This document shows positions 25,944 to 34,918 of a DNA stretch of 64,000 nt, piece after piece. The position numbers were made by a program, and so were the translations under genes. This stretch comes from Amycolatopsis japonica (GTDB taxonomy: Bacteria; Actinomycetota; Actinomycetes; Mycobacteriales; Pseudonocardiaceae). The notes beneath the pieces are model-generated. The model searched no databases. It had not been told where the DNA came from and saw only the letters and a list, made by a program, of their open reading frames with translations. The stretch is taken from the NCBI RefSeq assembly GCF_000732925.1, contig NZ_CP008953.1:3410001-3474000 (forward strand), in the 5' to 3' direction. Numbering within the stretch: the first letter of the stretch is position 1; the number at the start of each line of letters is the position of its first letter.

Positions 25944-28900
25944 ATGGACGAGAAGCGTTCGTGCGGCGGCCCGTGTGACGATTCCTCCGTGGCGAAGGAA
26001 AAGGACGCGAACGTGGGCGGCACCCCGCGATTTCGTGCTGGGGAAGTCGTGGCTTCCCGCGCGCAAGAAGGGCTCTGGTTACTGGAGAAGCTGGTGCCGA
26101 ATACCGCGGCGTACCGTATCTGTCGCCGGTACGAGGTGACGGGTCCTTTGCGCGTCGACGACCTCAGGGCCGCCTGGCGAGCGGTCGTGGCCCGGCACGA
26201 GACCCTGCGGACGACGATCGTCGGAACCGGCGGACGGCCGGTGCAGCGGATCACGGCCGATCCCGCGGAATCGTTCGCCTTCGCCGAATTGAGCCATCTT
26301 TCCGCGCCGGAACTCGACTCTTACCGTGCCGGACTCGTTTCGGAGTCGCTCACCCTCGAGGACGGGCCGCTCGCCAGGCTCACCGTGATCCAGGAGGCTC
26401 CGCGGCGATTCGACGTCGTCCTCGTCCTGCACCGGGCGGTCGCCGACGAGCACTCGGTCTCGATCCTCGTCGAGGAGCTGTCCGAGAACTACACGCGGGC
26501 CTGCGGTGCTTCTGGGCCCGTCGCGCAGTACGCCGATTACGCGCGATGGGAGCGCGCTCAGGAGGAGACACCGGAGTTCGGCCGCCTGCTGGAGTGGTGG
26601 ACCTCGTCGATGACGCCGGCGCCCGCCTCGCCGGTGCTGCCGACGGACCGGGCCAGATCGGTGCGACCGGTCATGAGCGGCGACAGGTTGCCGTTCGACT
26701 GGGGCTCTGAGGTCGGGCGTGGGCTCGCCGAATTCAGCCGATCCGAGCGGGTGACCCCGTTCGTCGTCCTGCTCGCGGCGTTCCAGTCCCTGCTCCACCG
26801 CTACGGCGGCGAGGACAGGGTCGCCGTGGGTGTCCCGTTGTCCACGCGTCCGGGGGAGTTCGCCGGCGCTCTCGGGCCCTTCGAGAACCTGGTCGTGCAC
26901 CAAGCGGATTTCGCCGGCGCACCGTCCTTCCGGGAGCTGACGAGGCGCGTGGCACGGGTGGCGCAAGAGGCGTCCGACCATCGGATGCCGGGGTTCCGGC
27001 ACCTGGTCCGTGCGCTCGAGGCCGACCGCGATCCACGCCGGATCCCGTTCTGCGACGCCATGTTCGTCCTCAGGGAGCCGGAGGCCGCACTCGAACTGTC
27101 CGGGCTCGAGGTCCGGCCTCGCGTGCTCGGGACCGGCACGGTCGGCACCGATCTGACCCTGACCGTGGACCAGGTGGCGCCCTCGGTCGCCGGGACCCTG
27201 GCTTTCCGCGACGACCTGTTCGGTATGGAGCAGGCCTCGATGGTGCTCGCCCAGCTGCGCGTCCTGCTCGGTGCCGCGCTCGCGGCACCCGACGTCCCGC
27301 TGGACGAGCTGCCGTTGGACACGGCCTACCGGGGAGCGGCGACGGCCCGTGCGACGGACCGGATCGACGACGCCGTCGTCATCGACGAACCGGTTCAGGA
27401 ATCGGTACGCCGTCACGCCGCACTGGCACCCGACAGCGCCGCCGTCGTCTGGAGCGGCGGCGTTCTCACCTACGGCGCCCTGGAGCGCGAGGTGACGATG
27501 GTCGCGGATCATCTCCAGGCCTTCGACGTGGCCGGAGCGGCCGTGGCCGTCCGGATGACACCGGGAGCCCGCCAGGTCGCCGCCTCGCTGGGAGCCCTCC
27601 GTGCCGGCGCGCATCTGATCTGGCTGGGCACCGGTGAGCTGGGGGAGCGCGGCCGGGCCGTGCTGAGCGCGACGCCGCCGGCGTGTCTGCTGGGGGAGTG
27701 GGACCAGGACGAGGACGACCTGGCCCGCTGGTATCGCGACGAACTGGGCGGCCGCATCGTCGACATCGGTGGCGTGGTCCGCGGGGGACCGGTTCGGCAG
27801 GCCGGGGAACCGGTGGCGCCGCAGGAGACCGCGTACATCGCCTACACCTCCGGGTCGACCGGCACCCCGAAAGGGATCCCGCAGACTCACCTCGCCTTCG
27901 CGCAGTTTGTCCATTGGCTGGCCGGGACCTGCGAAACGGGGCCCGGCGCACGGGTGGCGCAATGGGTGGCCCCGGAACACGATCCGAGCCTCTGTGAGGT
28001 GTTCGCGACGCTGGCCGCCGGCGGGACGTTGTATCCGGTGCCCCAGAAGATCCGGGTCCATCCCGGCAAGCTCCTCGACTGGCTCGTCTCGGAACGGATC
28101 ACGTTCCTCCAGACCGTCCCCAGTTTCGCGAGCGAGCTGCTGAAGGAGATCGAGGACCGGGGCGCGGGCGAGCGGCTGGGCGCCCTGAAATGCCTGGTGC
28201 TGATGGGCGAAGCGCTCCCGAGGGAGCTGGCGAACGCTCTGCGCGCCGCCTTGCCGTCCGTCCGCCTGGTGAACATGTACGGCCCGACCGAGACGATCGC
28301 GGCCACCTGGCACGAGATCTCCTCGCCCGTGGACGGCGTGGTGCCGATCGGCGAGCCGATCCCGGGTCGCCAGGTGCTACTGCTCGGCGACGACGATCGT
28401 CCTTGCCCGGCCGGGGTCACCGGCGAGATCGTCATCCGGAGCCCGTATGTCACGCGGGGCTATGTCGGCGGCGGCAACGGTGAGGCGTTCCGGCCGGTGC
28501 GCGGTCTCGGAACGGACGTCCGCTGCTACCGCACGGGTGATCTCGCCCGGTTGCGGTGGGACGGGCTGCTGGAATTCCGCGGTCGCCGTGACCTGCAGGT
28601 CAAACTCCAGGGCAATCGGCTCGAGCTCGCCGAGGTCGAGGCGGCGCTCGCCGAGCACGACTCGGTGGCGGAGTGCGCGGTGGTCTCGGTGTCCGACGAG
28701 CGCGGGCTGGTGATCCGGCTGATCACCTACGTCAGAGCCCGGAAAGCCTCGCCGGGCCGCGCCGACACCGAAACGTGGCGAGGTCACCTGCGGCGCAGGT
28801 TCGGCGACGCGGTACGCCTCATCTCGTTCGAACCGGTGAGCGCGCCGTTGCCCCGCACCGCCGGCGGCAAGGTGGATCGCCGCCGCCTCCCGAAGCCGCG

Positions 28901-29171
28901 CGCACGGTCCTTGGCCGCCCGGCCACCACGTCCGGGCACGGAACAGGAGCTGGCCGCGATCTGGGCGGCCCTGGGCGTACATCCGGCCACCGCGCTGGAG
29001 GGGTTCTTCACCGCGGGCGGTGATTCCGTGCTGATCCCCGCACTCGGCGACCACGTCCGTGCACGGTTCGGCGTCGACGTCCCCGTCGCGGAGTTCTTCG
29101 CACACAGCACGTTGGCAGGCATGGCTGCCTTGATCGAAGCCGCGGGAACGCGCGAGGACGCGGCGGCATGA
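25944..29171 (+). CDS. NRPS, degenerate C - A - T, SgcC1-like adenylation domain
   Basis: A 1,075-residue protein. The C domain (to about residue 500) has LHRAVADE where HHxxxDG belongs: H163 is kept but the second, catalytic histidine is R164 and the glycine is E169, so condensation activity is doubtful. The A domain has YTSGSTGTPKG, NMYGPTET, YRTGDLARL and the lysine in AGGKVDRRRL. The T domain ends with AGGDS, site S1028. By eye against GrsA the pocket reads D-P-C-Q-V-M-M-A-A-K, sharing six of ten positions with the SgcC1 code as I remember it, and keeping the aspartate that binds the amino group. The likely substrate is a beta-tyrosine-type acid from the aminomutase just downstream. The ATG at 25944 is a best choice; no start has a strong site. 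Confidence 0.83.
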   Translation: MDEKRSCGGPCDDSSVAKEKDANVGGTPRFRAGEVVASRAQEGLWLLEKLVPNTAAYRICRRYEVTGPLRVDDLRAAWRAVVARHETLRTTIVGTGGRPVQRITADPAESFAFAELSHLSAPELDSYRAGLVSESLTLEDGPLARLTVIQEAPRRFDVVLVLHRAVADEHSVSILVEELSENYTRACGASGPVAQYADYARWERAQEETPEFGRLLEWWTSSMTPAPASPVLPTDRARSVRPVMSGDRLPFDWGSEVGRGLAEFSRSERVTPFVVLLAAFQSLLHRYGGEDRVAVGVPLSTRPGEFAGALGPFENLVVHQADFAGAPSFRELTRRVARVAQEASDHRMPGFRHLVRALEADRDPRRIPFCDAMFVLREPEAALELSGLEVRPRVLGTGTVGTDLTLTVDQVAPSVAGTLAFRDDLFGMEQASMVLAQLRVLLGAALAAPDVPLDELPLDTAYRGAATARATDRIDDAVVIDEPVQESVRRHAALAPDSAAVVWSGGVLTYGALEREVTMVADHLQAFDVAGAAVAVRMTPGARQVAASLGALRAGAHLIWLGTGELGERGRAVLSATPPACLLGEWDQDEDDLARWYRDELGGRIVDIGGVVRGGPVRQAGEPVAPQETAYIAYTSGSTGTPKGIPQTHLAFAQFVHWLAGTCETGPGARVAQWVAPEHDPSLCEVFATLAAGGTLYPVPQKIRVHPGKLLDWLVSERITFLQTVPSFASELLKEIEDRGAGERLGALKCLVLMGEALPRELANALRAALPSVRLVNMYGPTETIAATWHEISSPVDGVVPIGEPIPGRQVLLLGDDDRPCPAGVTGEIVIRSPYVTRGYVGGGNGEAFRPVRGLGTDVRCYRTGDLARLRWDGLLEFRGRRDLQVKLQGNRLELAEVEAALAEHDSVAECAVVSVSDERGLVIRLITYVRARKASPGRADTETWRGHLRRRFGDAVRLISFEPVSAPLPRTAGGKVDRRRLPKPRARSLAARPPRPGTEQELAAIWAALGVHPATALEGFFTAGGDSVLIPALGDHVRARFGVDVPVAEFFAHSTLAGMAALIEAAGTREDAAA

Positions 29172-29222
29172 CCGATGTGGGCAGCCGACACGGTTGTCAC
29201 CGAACGACCCGGAGGAGAAATT

Positions 29223-30854
29223 GTGACTCGGACTGAGACAGAGCATGCGGTCGCCTTCGACGGCGAAGGCCTGAGCATCGCGGATCTCCGTGCGGTGGCC
29301 GAGCAAGGGGCGTCCTGCTGGGTGCCGCCGTCCGTGCTGGAGCGCGCGAAGGAAAGCCGGGCGAGGTTCGAGGAGATCGTCCGCCAGGAGATCCCCATCT
29401 ACGGGGTCACCACCGGTTACGGCGAGATGATCTACATGCTGGTCGCCACCGAGAAGGAGGTGGAGCTGCAGACCAACCTGGTGCGCAGCCACAGCGCCGG
29501 CGTCGGTCCGCTGTTCGCCGAACACGAGGCGAGGGCCATCGTCGCCGCCCGCCTGAACGCGCTCGCCAAGGGGTATTCGGCGGTGCGGCCGGAGGTGCTC
29601 GAACGGCTCGCCCTGTACCTCAACCTCGGCATCACGCCCGCCATCCCGGAGATCGGGTCGCTCGGCGCGAGCGGTGACCTGGCGACGCTTTCGGCCATCG
29701 CGATCACGCTCATCGGCGAGGGATACGTCCTGCGCGACGGGAAGAAAGTGCCGACCGGTGAGGTGCTCCGCAGCCTGAACATCGAGCCGCTGGAACTGCG
29801 CTTCAAGGAAGGCCTGGCGCTGATCAATGGCACCTCGGGGATGACCGGCCTCGGTGCGCTCGTCGTCGACCGGGCGATGACCCAGGTGAAGCACGCGGAG
29901 ATCGTCTCGGCACTGATGATCGAGACCCTGCGCGGTTCGACCAGCCCGTTCCTGCCGGAAGGCCACGACGTGGCGCGTCCGCATCAGGGCCAGATCGACA
30001 CCGCGGCCAACATGCGAGCGCTGATGCAGGGCAGCCTGCTGACCGTCGAGCATTCGGATCTGCGACGCGAAGTCGCGGACGGCGGCGACAAGAGCGGCGG
30101 CGACGGCAAACTGCACGAAGAGGGTGTGCAGCGCACGAAGGTCTACCTGCAGAAGGCCTATTCCCTGCGCGCGATCCCGCAGCTCGTCGGCTCGGTCAGG
30201 GACACGCTCTACCACGCGCAGAACAAGCTCGACATCGAGATCAACTCGGCCACCGACAACCCGTTGTTCTTCGAGGGCAAGGAGATCTTCCACGGGGCGA
30301 ACTTCCACGGCCAGCCGATCGCGTTCGCCATGGACTTCGTGACGATCGCGCTGACCCAGCTCGGGGTGCTCTCGGAGCGGCAGACCAACCGGCTGCTGAA
30401 CCGCCACCTTTCCTACGGGCTGCCGGAGTTCCTCGTCGCGGGCGACCCGGGGCTCAACAGCGGCTTCGCCGGAGCGCAGTACCCGGCGACCGCGCTGATC
30501 GCGGAGAACCGGACGATCGGCCCCGCCAGCACGCAGAGCGTTCCGTCCAATGGGGACAACCAGGACGTCGTCAGCATGGGCCTCATCGCCGCGCGCAACG
30601 CGCGCAGGGTCCTCGAGAACAACGAGAAGATCCTCGCGGTGGAGTTGCTGGCCGCCGTGCAGGCGGTCGACATCTCCGGCCGGTACGAAGGGCTGAGCCC
30701 GGCTTCGAAGGCCGTGTACGACAAGGTGCGCTCGCGGATCCCCACCCTGGACCGTGACCGCTACATGTCGGACGACATCGAAGCCGTGGCCGAGATGCTG
30801 GCCGGTGGCGAGGTCGTCCGCGCCGTCGAGGAAGCGGGCATCGAGTTGCGCTGA
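29223..30854 (+). CDS. MIO-dependent aromatic aminomutase (tyrosine 2,3-aminomutase type, SgcC4-like)
   Basis: A 543-residue member of the ammonia-lyase/aminomutase superfamily. The MIO cofactor tripeptide is A149-S150-G151 in SLGASGDLATLS. The N-terminal YGVTTGYGEM carries the catalytic tyrosine loop, and ATDNPLFF, NFHGQPIAFAMD and NGDNQDVVSMG are further active-site blocks. The GTG at 29223 has GGAGGAG ahead; an earlier in-frame ATG at 29175 lacks a site. Length and MIO position are close to SgcC4, which makes (S)-beta-tyrosine from L-tyrosine. A plain lyase is possible, but the adjacent SgcC1-like NRPS favours a mutase supplying its substrate. Confidence 0.88.
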   Translation: MTRTETEHAVAFDGEGLSIADLRAVAEQGASCWVPPSVLERAKESRARFEEIVRQEIPIYGVTTGYGEMIYMLVATEKEVELQTNLVRSHSAGVGPLFAEHEARAIVAARLNALAKGYSAVRPEVLERLALYLNLGITPAIPEIGSLGASGDLATLSAIAITLIGEGYVLRDGKKVPTGEVLRSLNIEPLELRFKEGLALINGTSGMTGLGALVVDRAMTQVKHAEIVSALMIETLRGSTSPFLPEGHDVARPHQGQIDTAANMRALMQGSLLTVEHSDLRREVADGGDKSGGDGKLHEEGVQRTKVYLQKAYSLRAIPQLVGSVRDTLYHAQNKLDIEINSATDNPLFFEGKEIFHGANFHGQPIAFAMDFVTIALTQLGVLSERQTNRLLNRHLSYGLPEFLVAGDPGLNSGFAGAQYPATALIAENRTIGPASTQSVPSNGDNQDVVSMGLIAARNARRVLENNEKILAVELLAAVQAVDISGRYEGLSPASKAVYDKVRSRIPTLDRDRYMSDDIEAVAEMLAGGEVVRAVEEAGIELR

Positions 30855-30862
30855 CGAGGCAA

Positions 30863-30900
30863 CGAAAGTGGGGACCGGCGGCTGCCGGTCCCCACTTTCG
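30863..30900 (+). terminator. Hairpin terminator after the aminomutase
   Basis: Perfect 17-base-pair stem (30863-30879 and 30884-30900) with a four-base GGCT loop, nine bases beyond the aminomutase stop. It ends the NRPS-aminomutase transcript. Confidence 0.88.
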
Positions 30901-30949
30901 TCTGTCGCCCGTGCTGTGTCGGGTATTGCCGGTATCGGGGAAGTGCGAA

Positions 30950-31001
30950 GGGGTCGTGAGTGGCAATGACGGTTCTAACCGTCATTGCCACTCACGACCC
31001 C
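30950..31001. repeat. Perfect 25-base-pair palindrome (GTGAGTGGCAATGACGG type)
   Basis: Arms 30950-30974 and 30977-31001 pair perfectly with only two bases between them. It lies just past the stop of the minus-strand hydroxylase, so it may act as its terminator. The sequence looks like a dispersed intergenic palindrome: a degenerate half-copy (TGAGTGGTAATGATGG) is at 34855-34870. Confidence 0.8.
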
Positions 31002-31015
31002 CGCCAGGGTGCACC

Positions 31016-32590
31016 TCAGTCGAACATGGCCTTCCGGCCCTTCCGCAGGTGGTCGAAGTTCTCGAGGTCGGGCACCCGCCAGCCGTCCAGGTCGTACTCG
31101 TCGAGGCACTGGTCCACGAACGCCTTGTAGTCGTCGATCTGCCCACCGGCGATCTGTCCGTTCAACAGTTCGAGGCGGGTGTTCTCGTGATTTCCGGCGT
31201 AGTTGCGCTCGTACAGTTCGTGCCTGCCGCCGAATTCGGTGCCGACCGCGTCCCAGAGGAGTTTCATCAGCTTGACCCGTTCGACCGAGTCGATGCCGTT
31301 CGACCCGCGGACGTATTTGTCCAGATACGGCCGCAGCTCGGGGTTGTGGAAATCGTCGGCGCTGGAATTCACGTAGATCAGCCCACTGGCGATGTCCTGC
31401 AGCGCGATCTCCCGGATCCTCGGGTAGCCGATCTGCATGAACCACCGGTAGGCCATCCCGTACTGCGGATTGGGCAGCAGTGCGCCGTTCTTCCATTTCA
31501 CCGGGTTGCGTGCCGCGGCGTCGGACAACGCCCAGAAGAGGTTGCGCCAGCCGACCACCTCACCGAGCCGTGCCTGCACGCCCCGGAAGTCACCGCTGCC
31601 GGTCATCTCGACCGCCTTGGCCAGCAGACCGATCAGGAACTCCAGCTTCACCGCGAGCCGGGTGGCGCCGTGGAAGGTGAAGCGCTCGGTGAACCCGGAC
31701 TGGCCGGCGAACATCTGGACCTTTCCGAGGTCACCGTAGATGAACACGTTCTCCCAGGGGATGAACACCTTGTCCAGGATGAGGATGGTGTCGTTCTCGT
31801 CGAGCCGGGAGGAGAGCGGATAGTCGAACGGGCTGCCCATGACCGCGGCCGTCGCCGCATAGGACGGACGGCAGATCAGCTTCATTCCCGGCGCGTCCAT
31901 CGGCACGGTCGCCACGAGGGCGAATTCCTTCTTTCGCACCGGCAGTCCGTAATGGGCGATGAAGTTGTAGTGCGTCAACGCGGAAGCGGTCGCGACGACC
32001 TTGGCGCCGCTGACGATGAGCCCCCCGTCGGTCTCCTTCTCCACATGGATGAAGACGTCGGCCACCTCGTCCGGTGGGCGGGAACGATCCACCGGAGGGT
32101 GCACGATCGCGTGGTTCCAGTACAGCACCTTCTCCTGGGATTCCTTGTACCAGCGCCGGGCGTTGTCCGCGAACGGACCGTAGTACTCGGCGTTCGCCCC
32201 GAGCGTGCCGAGGAACGCGGCCTTGTAGTCGGGGCTGCGGCCCATCCAGCCGTAGCTCAGGCGAGCCCACGCCGCGATGGCGCGCTGATCGGCGACCAGA
32301 TCCTCGACGGTGTGCGGAGTGGTGAAGAACCGGTGGGTGTAACCGTCGCTTCCGGTGTCGGTCGGCGCCGTGAGCACGCCTTGCTGCTCCGGATCGTGCA
32401 GCGAGTCGTAGAGACGCGCCGTCATCCGGATGGGATTCAGGAACGCAGGATGAGTGGTGACGTCCTTGACCCGCTCGCCGTAGATATGGATTTCCCTGCC
32501 GTCACGGAGACTTTCGATGTATTCGTCGCCGGTGAAGGGGCGCGTCCGCCGGGGAACGGCGTGGGGATCGGGCTCGTGAAGCGCGGTCAT
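31016..32590 (-). CDS. Flavin-dependent aryl hydroxylase, HpaB family (SgcC-like)
   Basis: A 524-residue oxygenase component of the 4-hydroxyphenylacetate 3-monooxygenase family. It has the usual N-terminal [23 protein letters not shown] opening, the HxxFxTPHT-type region ([10 protein letters not shown]), and the family's VIVSGAK-like [13 protein letters not shown]. These enzymes add an ortho-hydroxyl to a phenol using reduced FAD from a partner reductase. SgcC does this to carrier-bound chloro-beta-tyrosine. No HpaC-type flavin reductase is seen in the window, so the reduced flavin must come from elsewhere. GGGAAGG precedes the ATG. It is probably co-transcribed with the peroxidase upstream (39-base gap). 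Confidence 0.88.
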   Translation of the reverse strand: MTALHEPDPHAVPRRTRPFTGDEYIESLRDGREIHIYGERVKDVTTHPAFLNPIRMTARLYDSLHDPEQQGVLTAPTDTGSDGYTHRFFTTPHTVEDLVADQRAIAAWARLSYGWMGRSPDYKAAFLGTLGANAEYYGPFADNARRWYKESQEKVLYWNHAIVHPPVDRSRPPDEVADVFIHVEKETDGGLIVSGAKVVATASALTHYNFIAHYGLPVRKKEFALVATVPMDAPGMKLICRPSYAATAAVMGSPFDYPLSSRLDENDTILILDKVFIPWENVFIYGDLGKVQMFAGQSGFTERFTFHGATRLAVKLEFLIGLLAKAVEMTGSGDFRGVQARLGEVVGWRNLFWALSDAAARNPVKWKNGALLPNPQYGMAYRWFMQIGYPRIREIALQDIASGLIYVNSSADDFHNPELRPYLDKYVRGSNGIDSVERVKLMKLLWDAVGTEFGGRHELYERNYAGNHENTRLELLNGQIAGGQIDDYKAFVDQCLDEYDLDGWRVPDLENFDHLRKGRKAMFD

Positions 32591-32629
32591 CGATGGCCTT
32601 CCCGCATGGTTGTCGGAGCTGGGCGAGCG

Positions 32630-34687
32630 TCAGACTTCCGCGCGGCCGCAGTGCCAGGGCTTGGCGTTCTTCGAGGCCGCCACCGCCGATCCTCCGGCCG
32701 CCGCTCCGCCGAGCACGGCGGGCGAGACGGCGTCCGCCGCGTCGGCATCCGAAGGCGCCGTGAAAGAGTGTTGCGTCCCCTGGGCGAAGAAGACGTTCGG
32801 GGCGAGGCTCTCCCGCGGCATGCCCGTGTTCAGCGCGATGAGGTCGCCGAGCGACTTCCGGTAGTCGATACCGTAGGCGCGCTTGACATGGTCCAGCAGG
32901 GAATAGTTGGCGTAGAAGAACCGGTCGCCGTCGCGCAGTGCCGCGTACTGCTTGCGCCAGATGGCCAGCTGCAGTTCGCCGAACTGCGAGCCGGGCAGGT
33001 GCCGTTCCGCGACCATGCCGACGAAGGCGTCCACTTTGTCCACGCTGCCGTAGATCGCCTTGAGCCGGGCCGCCAGCGTGCTGCGCCGCACACCCTTGGT
33101 GGCGTTGTCTGCTTCGACGGTCGTGCGCTTGCCGTGGATGTCGTACAGGGCCGTGTATTCGAGGCTGCGCGGGTCGTTGATCTCGTCGCCGGGGGTGAGG
33201 CCGGTGGACCTGAACTCCTCGGTGTGCTCACCGGTGATCGACCGGAACGACTTCTTCACGGGCAGGCCGTACGCCACGCGGAGCTGGTTGTAGGTCGGGA
33301 TGCCGTGGTCGCGGCCACGCTGGATGTCGACCGCGGCGAGGTCGTTCACGCCGTGGACGCCCGGTTCGAGTTCGAAGACGAAGCTGCGCAGCATGTCGCC
33401 GATCAGTTCGTCGTTCTTGACGTGGGGCTTCAAGCCGATTCCGTGCAGCAGCGGTCCGAGCTGGACCTTCTCGACGAGATCAGGGTTGAACATCGTCTTT
33501 TCGGCCAGCGGAAGGACCATGTGGGCCTTGCCGTGTGCGACGTTCACCGTGAGCCCCAGCGCGCGCAGCTCCTCGATGGTGGCCTTGCTGTAGCGACCGG
33601 CGTCGGTTTCGATGTGGATGTCGTTGCGGATCAGGCTGTGCGCCCGGTAGCCGACCGTGGCGAACTCGTTGGAGATGCCGGTGTCGACGCCGGGGTTGTA
33701 GCCCGCGTAGCGAGGAAGCTTGACGCCCATCGAGGGCAGGAATTCGTTGTAGGTGATGTACTGCTGCTCCGCGATGACGACGGCCCTGGCGATCTGGAAC
33801 CGGTCCTGCTCCGACATCGATTTCGGCAGGAGGGCCACGATCCGGTTGTGCTCGCGGGCGAACAGGGTCTGAACCGCGTTCAGCATCGGATTCTCGTTGG
33901 AACGCTGGTCTCCCGTGACCACGGGGGCGCCCGGGTCGGGCTGCGAACCCTGCACCATCGTCGGAGCGGTGTCGACGTTGCCGCGGCTGCGCTTCCGGGG
34001 AAGGTGGTTGCCCGGCATCAGCAGCCGCGCGCCTTCGTGCTCGGGATTCCCGTCGGCGGGCCCTTCACGCAACCAGTTCAAACGACTGGCGGAGGTTCCG
34101 TACACGGCCGAGGCGTCGATGTACGAGCTGATCTGGTTGATCTGCTCACGGGGGTTGGTCTCACCGGTGCCGGCGGCGGGGATCGACCGTTCGAAGAAGA
34201 GGACACCCAGATTGTTGGGGTACTTGTCGATCGGGTCGTTGGCATCGACCGGGATATTGGCGGTTTCGCCCGGTTCCCCCGTCTGCCGCCTGCCGAGGCG
34301 CATGGCGAAGGTGTGGTCGAGGAACTGCCCCCACACGAAGGCCCAGGCGCTGACGTTCCGCTCCGAGTACAGATGGACTCCGGTGTCGTTGAAGACCCGG
34401 TTGCTCACGTACCGGGGATTGGGCCCGAAGACCTGCTCGCCACGGCCGTCGGAATAGTTCGCCGGAGCCACCCGGGGGTAGACGGTTCCCGCCAGCCCCC
34501 AGTCCGGGTGGAGCTGGTTGTTCCCGACGCCGCTCAGGCTGCGCGTTTCCCACTTGCCGAGGACGACGTCACCGGCGTCCTCGGCGTTGGCGACACCGTC
34601 GAGCGGACGCATGCCCAACGTGAACGCCGCCGTCGCCCCCGCGGCGGTTCCCGTGACCAGAAAGCGCCTGCGCGAGATTGCACACAT
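32630..34687 (-). CDS. Tat-exported animal-type haem peroxidase
   Basis: A 685-residue peroxidase of the animal haem (myeloperoxidase-like) superfamily. SRRRFLV at residues 5-11 followed by a hydrophobic stretch is a twin-arginine signal. WGQFLDH gives the distal histidine H125, SSYIDASAVYG is a family signature, FAREHNR gives the catalytic arginine R278, and GYRAHSLI supplies the probable proximal histidine. It ends in a low-complexity alanine-rich tail. GGGAGGAAACT precedes the ATG. Family members oxidise phenols or halides with hydrogen peroxide. A secreted copy next to an aryl hydroxylase may couple, halogenate or detoxify catechol-like product outside the membrane. That link is inference. 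Confidence 0.87.
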   Translation of the reverse strand: MCAISRRRFLVTGTAAGATAAFTLGMRPLDGVANAEDAGDVVLGKWETRSLSGVGNNQLHPDWGLAGTVYPRVAPANYSDGRGEQVFGPNPRYVSNRVFNDTGVHLYSERNVSAWAFVWGQFLDHTFAMRLGRRQTGEPGETANIPVDANDPIDKYPNNLGVLFFERSIPAAGTGETNPREQINQISSYIDASAVYGTSASRLNWLREGPADGNPEHEGARLLMPGNHLPRKRSRGNVDTAPTMVQGSQPDPGAPVVTGDQRSNENPMLNAVQTLFAREHNRIVALLPKSMSEQDRFQIARAVVIAEQQYITYNEFLPSMGVKLPRYAGYNPGVDTGISNEFATVGYRAHSLIRNDIHIETDAGRYSKATIEELRALGLTVNVAHGKAHMVLPLAEKTMFNPDLVEKVQLGPLLHGIGLKPHVKNDELIGDMLRSFVFELEPGVHGVNDLAAVDIQRGRDHGIPTYNQLRVAYGLPVKKSFRSITGEHTEEFRSTGLTPGDEINDPRSLEYTALYDIHGKRTTVEADNATKGVRRSTLAARLKAIYGSVDKVDAFVGMVAERHLPGSQFGELQLAIWRKQYAALRDGDRFFYANYSLLDHVKRAYGIDYRKSLGDLIALNTGMPRESLAPNVFFAQGTQHSFTAPSDADAADAVSPAVLGGAAAGGSAVAASKNAKPWHCGRAEV

Positions 34688-34918
34688 AGTTTCCTCCCAG
34701 GCCGATGAGGCCGGTGCCGTCGAGTACCCAACAGCCGGTCGGAGTCCTGAACTGGCGTCCGATCCGAACCGATCCGGTTCCCCAGTCTGGCACCGTTCCC
34801 AGACGTCACCCTCTCGTATCGTGCTCGCACGGCCGGAGGTGAGAATGCGTCTCCTGAGTGGTAATGATGGAGTTCACCCGCATTTCCCCGAAGAAGACGA
34901 CACGGAAGAGGAGCTCGA

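Noticed and set aside
30911..34708. A 1,265-codon plus-strand open frame opposite the hydroxylase and peroxidase
   Set aside because: A shadow of two convincing minus-strand genes; it shows no domain.
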